In this document: positions 1-5,331 of the stretch, one piece after another
Layout: the number at the start of each line of letters is the position of its first letter
Numbering within the stretch: position 1 is the stretch's first letter
Assembly (NCBI GenBank): GCA_007123575.1
Contig: SKKV01000117.1
Location: 1 to 6,022, forward strand
Length of the DNA stretch: 6,022 bases
Origin: Wenzhouxiangella sp.
Lineage (GTDB): Bacteria > Pseudomonadota > Gammaproteobacteria > Xanthomonadales > Wenzhouxiangellaceae
Reading direction: 5' to 3'
Notes under the pieces: generated by a model
Databases searched by the model: none
Told to the model about the DNA's origin: nothing
What the model saw: only the letters and a program-made list of their open reading frames with translations
Translations under genes and position numbers: made by a program

Positions 1-42
1 AAAAATTTCGGTCGGGTCTGGGTGCATTTCAAACATTGAATA

Positions 43-831
43 TCAGCTCAACGTCGAATGCCATTCAGCCAGGGTCTGACGCAGCCGATACGGGCAGTTG
101 ATGATCGCCATGCCGCAGGCGCGCATGCGACCAAGGCGCTGTTCGGGGGGAAAACTGATCCGCATGTCCAGCCACTGATCCTGGTTGAGGCCAAGCTTTT
201 CCGGCAAGACCGTCAGGTCGATGTCCCGCCCCTCGATCAGCGGGTACCAGATCGCGTAGACACCGTGGGCGAAACGCTGCAGGGCCTGCTGCAAGGCAGC
301 TGTCAGGCTGTCGGCTTCGCTTTTCAACTCCCATGAAGGGTCGATCAACACCAGCCCGCGTCCGCCCTGCGGCGGCAGAACTTTCTTTAGCGCCGCGTAG
401 CCGTCGCCGGCAATGACCCTGACCTGGCCATCTTCGGCAAACCGGGTCTGCAGCCGCCGCTGCTCGGCCGGATGCAGCTCGCACAGAATCAGGCGGTCAT
501 TGGGCCTGAGCAGCTGACGCAACAGCATTGGCGAGCCCGGATAGCAGGCCAGGCGCCCGTCCGGGTTGAAGTGCCGAACCAGGGCCAGATAGTCATCCAT
601 GATCGGGTGAAGGGGCGGACTGGACCAGACCCGCCCGATACCTGCATCAAACTCCCGGTTTTTCAGGGTCTCTGCATCGTTCAACTCGTAAAGCGCTGCT
701 GCCGCATGGGTGTCGACGAACTGAATACCGCGCGGCTTTTCCTGCATCGCTCGAACCAGCGCCACCAGCACGGCATGCTTGAACACATCGGCCGGATTAC
801 CGGCGTGGAAGGCGTGGCGATAGCTAAGCAT
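43..831 (-). CDS. rlmJ: 23S rRNA (adenine-N6)-methyltransferase RlmJ
   Basis: A cytosolic SAM-dependent enzyme; in E. coli it methylates N6 of A2030 in 23S rRNA. The 262-residue protein opens with the family signature MLSYRHAFHAGNPADV, and I chose the start at 831 for that reason; a further ATG at 891 would add 20 residues that the family lacks. Aligned from memory to E. coli RlmJ (280 aa), the residues I recall as SAM-binding or catalytic fall at the same numbers: H19, H42, S100, E118, D143-G144 and D164. Two oddities are seen. The usual GxG after DTHA is replaced by alanines (DTHAAAALY, 40-48), and the N6-adenine motif DPPY reads DPSW (164-167). The C-terminus is somewhat shorter than in E. 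coli. No clear Shine-Dalgarno precedes the start. It is divergent from the permease gene. Family assignment is firm; full activity is likely but unproven because of the altered motifs. Confidence 0.93.
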   Translation of the reverse strand: MLSYRHAFHAGNPADVFKHAVLVALVRAMQEKPRGIQFVDTHAAAALYELNDAETLKNREFDAGIGRVWSSPPLHPIMDDYLALVRHFNPDGRLACYPGSPMLLRQLLRPNDRLILCELHPAEQRRLQTRFAEDGQVRVIAGDGYAALKKVLPPQGGRGLVLIDPSWELKSEADSLTAALQQALQRFAHGVYAIWYPLIEGRDIDLTVLPEKLGLNQDQWLDMRISFPPEQRLGRMRACGMAIINCPYRLRQTLAEWHSTLS

Positions 832-859
832 GAGCGCTTGAATCTGGTTCCAAAAATGG

Positions 860-888
860 ATCATAGCCTCTATGCGGGCAGCAGACAG
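860..888 (-). promoter_or_regulatory. candidate sigma70-like promoter for rlmJ
   Basis: On the minus strand, TATGAT (plus coordinates 860-865) matches the -10 consensus at five of six positions. It lies 17 bases downstream of CTGTCT (883-888), a weak three-of-six -35. Transcription would start about 20 bases before the rlmJ ATG at 831. Spacing and position fit, but the -35 is poor, so this is a tentative call. Confidence 0.35.
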
Positions 889-920
889 CATAGCGGCAGG
901 AGCGACTGTTACTGATTTTC

Positions 921-1679
921 TTGACCGCGCTGCCAGTGCTGGCCTGGTTGAGCCCGATGCCGGTTCGAGAGATGCCCGGCCTGGTCCACTGGAACACCCT
1001 GGCCGCGCTGGCGGGCCTGATGATACTCAGCCGGGCGCTGGAGATCAGCGGTGGCCTGGCAGCGGCGGGTCGCTGGCTGGTGGCACGCCTGCACGGCGAG
1101 CGCAGCCTGGCCCTGTGCCTGGTCCTGTTTGCCGCAGCCCTGTCGACGGTGCTGACCAACGATGTTGCCCTGTTCATCACCGTGCCGCTGACTATGGGTT
1201 TGCGCCTGGTCGCCCGGCTGCCGCTGGCCCGGCTGGTGGTCTTCCAGGCCCTGGCGGTCAACGCCGGCTCCGCGATCAGCCCGTTTGGCAATCCACAGAA
1301 CCTGTTTCTCTGGCAGCTGGCCGAGGTCGGCATTGTCGAATTCATTGTGGCGATGGCGCCGCTGACGGCCGCCATGATGGGCTTGCTGCTGGGCCTGGTC
1401 TGGCTGGGATTCAGTCGCCATCATCTGATGCTCGGCGATGTCGGCACGCACCCGCCCATGGATCGGCGCCTGCTGATGGTTGGACTGGTCTTGTACGTTC
1501 CGTTTCTGCTGGCCGTGGATGCAGGCCTGGCGCTGCCGGCCATGGTCGTGCTGCTGGCCTTGTTCGCGGCCTGCAAACCATACCTGCTGGCCGGGATCGA
1601 CTGGCTGCTGTTGCTGGTCTTCCTGCTAATGAAGTCACCTGCATTAAATAAGGTATTGCGGATTGCATTACCCCATTAA
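921..1679 (+). pseudogene. ybiR: YbiR-like SLC13/ArsB-type anion permease, 3' truncated by island junction
   Basis: An inner-membrane permease of the YbiR branch of the ion transporter superfamily; its substrate is unknown. About eight hydrophobic segments are visible (roughly 24-40, 62-78, 79-95, 104-126, 136-160, 184-204, 205-220, 226-237). Two family signatures are clear: STVLTNDVALFITVPL (75-90) and AVNAGSAISPFGNPQNL (112-128). Similarity to E. coli YbiR (about 370 aa, recalled from memory) continues to DWLLLLVFLLM at 227-237, codon 237 being 1629-1631. The remaining 15 residues are unrelated and polar-mixed, then TAA, so roughly the C-terminal third is gone. The start is uncertain. The frame is open from 894; AGGAG at 898-902 would suit CTG at 912; TTG 921 and ATG 957 are alternatives. 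It is probably non-functional, because the second half of the transport fold is missing. The remainder may lie on the far side of the inserted genes, outside the window. Confidence 0.82.
1652..1672. repeat. imperfect inverted repeat over the fic promoter
   Basis: GGTATTGC (1652-1659) and GCATTACC (1665-1672) form an 8-base inverted repeat with one mismatch (1656/1668) and a 5-base spacer. The right arm covers most of the putative fic -35 at 1663-1668. The arrangement resembles an operator for a dimeric repressor. The Fic protein itself carries a C-terminal winged helix and would be one candidate binder, but that is inference. It could also be a chance palindrome or belong to the island boundary. 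Confidence 0.45.
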
Positions 1680-1691
1680 TTGGCCTACTAT
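1663..1691 (+). promoter_or_regulatory. candidate promoter for fic
   Basis: TTGCAT (1663-1668, three of six -35 matches) is followed after exactly 17 bases by TACTAT (1686-1691, four of six -10 matches). The predicted start near 1698 leaves only about 20 bases of leader before the Fic ATG at 1717, and no strong Shine-Dalgarno is seen in it. The stretch 1631-1700 is about 39% G+C, much lower than the genes on either side, as expected of a promoter or a foreign junction. Confidence 0.5.
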
Positions 1692-1716
1692 TACCTCTTA
1701 ACTTGGCGCGCAACTC

Positions 1717-2793
1717 ATGCAATCCCTCAACCCGCAGTATTTGGAACGACTGAGCTTCACCGCCGATCACCTGGCGGCGCTGCGAGCCTTGGGTGAATTC
1801 CGGGGCAAGCAAAGTCTCTACTTTCATCAAGCACCGGAGACGCTGAAGACGCTTCGGCAGGCGGCCCAGATCGAATCAACCGAGTCGTCAAGTCGCATTG
1901 AGGGGGTCACGGTTGCGCCGGGGCGGCTGGAGCCGCTGGTACTCAAACGTACTGACCCGCGCAATCGTTCAGAGCAAGAGGTGGCCGGCTATCGTGACAC
2001 GCTGGCCCTGATCCACGAGTCAGCGCGCGAAATGGCGTTTTCTGGCAATGTCGTGCTGCAGCTGCACGGCATGCTTTACCGTTACATGCCGCAGCGAGGC
2101 GGGCGCTGGAAAAACAGCCCGAATGAAATCACCGAAACACTGGCCGACGGCAGCAAACGAGTCCGATTTACCCCAACACCACCCCACCTGACCCCGATTC
2201 AGATGGACGAACTCGCCGCGGGCTATGCCCGGGCCCTGGATGCACATCACCAGGACGCGCTGGTGCTGGTGCCGCTGGTCGTTCTGGATTTTCTGTGTAT
2301 TCACCCGTTCACCGACGGCAACGGCCGAGTCGCTCGTTTGCTGGGGCTCATGCTGCTCTATCAGAACGACTACGAGGTTGGCCGCTACATTAGCCTGGAG
2401 CGCATTATTGAGCAGAGCAAGGAAAGCTATTACGAGACCCTGGAGAAAAGCTCGGCGGGCTGGCACGAGGGCCAGCATGACGCCATGCCCTGGCTGGAGC
2501 ACTTCTGGGGCACGCTGATTCGTGCTTATCGGGAGTTCGAGGAGCGCGTGCACCGTGTGCGCACCGTGCCCGGCGCCAAGACCGAGCAGGTGCGGCTGGC
2601 CGTTTCCCGCCGGCCCCAGCCCTTTGCCATCTCCGACATCGAGGCCGAATGCGCCGAAGTCAGCCGCGACATGGTCCGCCATGTGCTGCGGCAGATGCGC
2701 GAAGAAGGCCTGATCGAAGTTATCGGCCGTGGCCGCGGCGCCAAATGGCGACAGCTGACAGGCAACCGAAACACTGACGCCACAGCATCATGA
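1717..2793 (+). CDS. Fic-domain protein AMP-transferase, class II, with C-terminal winged helix
   Basis: A cytosolic enzyme predicted to transfer AMP from ATP to hydroxyl side chains of target proteins; no target can be read from the sequence. Layout of the 358 residues: an N-terminal Fic_N-like region; the inhibitory motif (S/T)xxxE(G/N) at 58-63 (S58, E62, G63), whose glutamate blocks productive ATP binding in class II Fic proteins; the Fic core with the full active-site motif HPFTDGNGRVAR at 196-207 (catalytic H196, phosphate-binding GNGR 201-204 and R207); then a helix-turn-helix-like tail at about 295-345 with SRDMVRHVLRQMREEGLI (316-333) as the likely recognition helix region. Length is typical for this architecture. 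Catalytic and inhibitory residues are all present, so the enzyme looks intact and self-inhibited. It is the first gene after the broken permease. The downstream antitoxin promoter overlaps its last codons. The start is the only ATG that precedes the conserved N-terminus. Confidence 0.92.
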   Translation: MQSLNPQYLERLSFTADHLAALRALGEFRGKQSLYFHQAPETLKTLRQAAQIESTESSSRIEGVTVAPGRLEPLVLKRTDPRNRSEQEVAGYRDTLALIHESAREMAFSGNVVLQLHGMLYRYMPQRGGRWKNSPNEITETLADGSKRVRFTPTPPHLTPIQMDELAAGYARALDAHHQDALVLVPLVVLDFLCIHPFTDGNGRVARLLGLMLLYQNDYEVGRYISLERIIEQSKESYYETLEKSSAGWHEGQHDAMPWLEHFWGTLIRAYREFEERVHRVRTVPGAKTEQVRLAVSRRPQPFAISDIEAECAEVSRDMVRHVLRQMREEGLIEVIGRGRGAKWRQLTGNRNTDATAS

Positions 2794-2802
2794 CGCTATA
2801 AT
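2774..2802 (+). promoter_or_regulatory. promoter of the toxin-antitoxin pair
   Basis: CTGACG (2774-2779, four of six -35 matches) and a perfect TATAAT (2797-2802) are separated by 17 bases, 35 bases before the antitoxin ATG. The -35 lies inside the last codons of fic, so the pair can be transcribed independently of fic. CATGAC occurs at 2789-2794 and again at 2805-2810, on either side of the -10. Such repeats could serve as operator half-sites for the ribbon-helix-helix antitoxin, though they are short. Confidence 0.7.
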
Positions 2803-2836
2803 GCCATGACATCAAATTGGCTCCCGGAGACGAGGC

Positions 2837-3106
2837 ATGAAAGCGACACCCAAGCGCACTACCGTCTACTTCGATCCGCAGATTCACGCCGCCCTGCGAT
2901 TGAAGGCCGCGCACAGCGATTGCTCACTATCCGATTTGGTCAACGACGCCGTGCGCGCAGCGCTGGCCGAGGACCAGGAAGACCTGAGTGCTTTTGCCAA
3001 TCGAGTCGAGGAACCCACCATGAGCTACGAAGCCCTGCTCGACGATCTAAAGGCGCATGGCAAGCTGGAGCCCTCATATTCCACCAAGTCGGGCAGCACT
3101 CGCTGA
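2837..3106 (+). CDS. ribbon-helix-helix antitoxin (CopG/RelB-like)
   Basis: An 89-residue DNA-binding antitoxin. The N-terminus has the ribbon-helix-helix pattern: a beta strand RTTVYFDP (7-14), helix one IHAALRLKAAHS (16-27), and helix two SLSDLVNDAVRAALAE (30-45). Proteins of this kind dimerise through the strand and bind their own promoter. The C-terminal stretch, MSYEALLDDLKAHGKL (62-77), is the likely toxin-neutralising part, by analogy with other antitoxins paired with RelE/ParE toxins. GGAGA at 2826-2830 is well placed as a Shine-Dalgarno, 6 bases before the ATG. The toxin start lies 7 bases past the stop, so translation is probably coupled. Family and role are well supported by sequence and context; the exact subfamily name is not. 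Confidence 0.88.
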   Translation: MKATPKRTTVYFDPQIHAALRLKAAHSDCSLSDLVNDAVRAALAEDQEDLSAFANRVEEPTMSYEALLDDLKAHGKLEPSYSTKSGSTR

Positions 3107-3113
3107 TTGCGCT

Positions 3114-3374
3114 ATGCGGGCTCGGCCGGAATTCAAGCGCTCGGTCGCCAAGGATCTGCGCGCCTTGCCGACCCGGGATGTACGGCGCATTCTCAAGCGC
3201 ATCGACGCACTGCGTGATGAACCGCGACCGGCAGCTTGCGAAAAACTGTCGGCCAGCGAACGCTACCGCATCCGCCAGGGGTCATACCGCATTCTCTATG
3301 AAATTCACGACGACCGACTGCAGGTGGTTGTCGTCAAGATGGCACACCGACGCGACGTGTATCGACGGCGATGA
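3114..3374 (+). CDS. RelE/ParE-superfamily toxin
   Basis: An 86-residue basic protein with the compact RelE/ParE fold pattern: an N-terminal strand and helix (ARPEFKRSVAKDLRAL, 3-18), a second helix (RDVRRILKRIDALRDE, 21-36), then the conserved strand block RYRIRQGSYRILYEI (50-64) and the closing VVKMAHRRDVYRR (73-85). RelE members cut mRNA at the ribosome while ParE members poison gyrase; the sequence alone does not decide which. I start at ATG 3114 because it gives the normal family N-terminus. The same frame is open to an ATG at 3057, but that would add 19 residues overlapping the antitoxin and resembling nothing in the family. No strong Shine-Dalgarno is seen, consistent with coupling to the antitoxin just upstream. 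The protein appears complete, with its usual arginine and lysine residues. Confidence 0.88.
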   Translation: MRARPEFKRSVAKDLRALPTRDVRRILKRIDALRDEPRPAACEKLSASERYRIRQGSYRILYEIHDDRLQVVVVKMAHRRDVYRRR

Positions 3375-3431
3375 GCGATTTGTCGCCAAGCTGTTGACGG
3401 ACCGCCCCCAAAAAGACATCCAATTCGACCA

Positions 3432-5321
3432 ATGAAAGAAGATCACACCGACAAGGAAGTCGCCGCCAGCCCGAATCCGGCCGACCTCAAACGAAGAGCA
3501 TTGCAAGACCTTGTTCCCGAAGCCTTTACGGAAGGCCGCATTGACATCGCAGCGCTCAAGCGCGCGCTGGGCGAGGACTTTGTCGTTGACGGGGGCGAAC
3601 GCTACCGGCTGGACTGGGTGGGCAAGTCCGAAGCTTACAAGGTGTTGCAGACGCCAACGACTGCCACCTTGCGGCCGCGCCGAGACCAGTCTGTTAACTT
3701 CGACACCGCCAGCCATGTGTTTATCGAAGGCGAGAACCTGGAAACGCTGAAAGTGCTGCAAAAAGCCTACTTCGGCAAGGTCAAGCTGATCTATATCGAC
3801 CCGCCCTACAACACCGGCAACGATCACTTCGTCTACCCCGACCGATTCCAGGAAAGCAAGGAAGACTATCTCAAGCGTATCAACGAACTCGACGACGACG
3901 GCAGCCTGATGCGGGAAGGTTTTTTCCGCAAGAACAGCCGTGAATCAGGCCACTACCACTCCAACTGGCTGCGCATGATGCTGCCTCGGCTGTATATCGC
4001 CCGCAATCTGTTGCATGAGCAGGGAGTGATCTTTGTCTCCTGCGACGACAATGAGGTTCACAACCTGCGCTGCTTGATGGATGAGATTTTTGGGGCGGAG
4101 AGTTTTATTGCAACAGTGATCTGGCAGAAGGTCTATTCCCCAAAGAATACGGCGCGTCATTTCTCAGAAGATCATGATTTCATACTTGTCTACGCACGAA
4201 ATGCCGATCAGTGGAGCCCGAAGCTTTTGCAGCGCTCGGCCGAAATGGAAGCCCGCTATATCAACCCAGACCATGACCATCGGGGAAAATGGAAACCTGC
4301 CGATCTATCGGCACGAAACTACTATAGTCAGGGAACTTACTCAGTTCAGTGCCCATCTGGTCGAATAATCGACGGACCACCTTCAGGCCGGTATTGGGTG
4401 GTATCAAAAGAAAAATTCACGCAGCTTGATGAAGATGGCAGAATTTGGTGGGGAAAAGATGGCGATAGCGCTCCTGCTGTGAAGCGCTTTTTATCAGAGG
4501 TCAAGCAGGGGAAGGTGCCTCAAACACTGTGGACATATAAGGAAGTTGGGCATACCCAAAAAGCAAAGAAAGAACTCATCAGTCTCGTTGACTTCCCAAG
4601 CTCTGAATTGGTGTTTGATACACCGAAGCCGACTCAGCTCATCAGGCGGATGCTACAACTGGCAACGACGGCCGACGAGCCCGAAATCGTAATGGATTTC
4701 TTTGCCGGATCAGGCACTACCCTGGAAGCTGTCCTCCGCCAGAATGCAGAAGACGGCGGCCAACGCCAGTGCATTCTGGTCCAACTTCCGGAACCGCTGG
4801 ACAAGGACAATAGCGAATTCTCCGATATTGCCCAGGTTGCCCGCACCCGCATCCGCGCGGTGCTCGACGACATCAAGCAATCTGAAGACCTGGTCAACAA
4901 GCTCCCCGACGGGGAAGGTTTCAAGGCCTATGCGCTTGCGCCATCCAACTTCCGCCAATGGCGCGGCGAGGATATTAGAACCGGCGAGGAACTGGCCGAG
5001 CAGGTCAAACTGTTCATGCAGTCGGAAAAAGACGGCGCCGACCCCGAAGCCATGCTTCACGAGTTGCTGCTCAAGATCGGCTACGAACTGACCACGCCGG
5101 TTGAGCCCCTGGAAATCGCCGGCCATCCGGCCCAGGCCGTCGATCAGGGCAAGGTGCTGTTCATACTGGAAAGCTCCACCGAGGCCATGATTGACCCGCT
5201 GATCGAGCGCAAGCCAGAATTGATCGTCACTCTGGATTCGGTGTTTCAGGGCTCCGACCAGCTCAAGACCAATCTTTCATTGCAGTGCCGCGATGCTGGC
5301 GTGCGTTTCCAGTGCTTCTGA
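3432..5321 (+). CDS. mod: type III restriction-modification system methyltransferase Mod
   Basis: The modification and specificity subunit of a type III system: it methylates N6 of adenine on one strand of a short asymmetric site, and directs Res. Seen in the 629 residues: an N-terminal lead (RRALQDLVPEAFTEG, 21-35); the catalytic motif IV DPPYNTGND (123-131); the conserved block HSNWLRMMLPRLYIARNLL (176-194) and GVIFVSCDDNEVHNLR (198-213); a variable region of about 216-396, the expected target-recognition part; and the SAM-binding motif I DFFAGSGTT (422-430). Motif IV before motif I is the beta-class order typical of Mod. The variable region is about 48% G+C by hand count against about 60% on either side, and uses ATA and TTA codons, suggesting exchange. 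No good Shine-Dalgarno precedes the ATG, and the next in-frame ATG is at codon 160. No terminator is seen between the toxin gene and mod, so read-through from the toxin-antitoxin promoter is possible. Reading frame and catalytic motifs are intact. Confidence 0.95.
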   Translation: MKEDHTDKEVAASPNPADLKRRALQDLVPEAFTEGRIDIAALKRALGEDFVVDGGERYRLDWVGKSEAYKVLQTPTTATLRPRRDQSVNFDTASHVFIEGENLETLKVLQKAYFGKVKLIYIDPPYNTGNDHFVYPDRFQESKEDYLKRINELDDDGSLMREGFFRKNSRESGHYHSNWLRMMLPRLYIARNLLHEQGVIFVSCDDNEVHNLRCLMDEIFGAESFIATVIWQKVYSPKNTARHFSEDHDFILVYARNADQWSPKLLQRSAEMEARYINPDHDHRGKWKPADLSARNYYSQGTYSVQCPSGRIIDGPPSGRYWVVSKEKFTQLDEDGRIWWGKDGDSAPAVKRFLSEVKQGKVPQTLWTYKEVGHTQKAKKELISLVDFPSSELVFDTPKPTQLIRRMLQLATTADEPEIVMDFFAGSGTTLEAVLRQNAEDGGQRQCILVQLPEPLDKDNSEFSDIAQVARTRIRAVLDDIKQSEDLVNKLPDGEGFKAYALAPSNFRQWRGEDIRTGEELAEQVKLFMQSEKDGADPEAMLHELLLKIGYELTTPVEPLEIAGHPAQAVDQGKVLFILESSTEAMIDPLIERKPELIVTLDSVFQGSDQLKTNLSLQCRDAGVRFQCF

Positions 5322-5324
5322 AGG
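5320..5324 (+). promoter_or_regulatory. Shine-Dalgarno of res overlapping the mod stop
   Basis: GAAGG overlaps the last two bases of the mod TGA (5319-5321) and sits 7 bases before the res ATG at 5332. This fixes the res start and implies translational coupling, so that Res is made together with Mod. Confidence 0.7.
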
Positions 5325-5331
5325 CTGCACC

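Noticed and set aside
1..42. Terminator for rlmJ at the window edge
   Set aside because: Minus-strand sequence ends in a T-run at bases 1-5, but I see no stable stem before it within the window.
832..891. Upstream ATG that would lengthen RlmJ by 20 residues
   Set aside because: The family begins at MLSYRHAFHAGN, and this extension would run through the proposed rlmJ promoter.
824..1451. Long minus-strand open frames opposite the permease
   Set aside because: They are Arg/Gln/Ala-rich with no recognisable domain and overlap a frame with clear membrane segments and family motifs; they are by-products of high G+C.
872..1651. Plus-strand 259-codon open frame overlapping the permease
   Set aside because: Its composition is Gly/Ala/Pro/Arg-rich and it lacks hydrophobic segments; the frame starting near 921 carries the permease signatures.
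3057..3113. Upstream ATG for the toxin
   Set aside because: It adds 19 residues encoded within the antitoxin gene that do not resemble any toxin N-terminus; ATG 3114 fits the family.
3367..3387. Possible terminator hairpin after the toxin (GGCGA / TCGCC)
   Set aside because: The stem is only 5 bases with an 11-base loop and no following T-run.
3394..3422. Possible mod promoter beginning with TTGACG
   Set aside because: The hexamer 17 bases downstream is CATCCA, a poor -10, and shifting the spacing by one base does not help.
3920..3925. T6 run inside mod as a phase-variation tract
   Set aside because: It is too short for slippage-based switching, and no tandem repeats of the kind seen in phase-variable mod genes occur in the gene.
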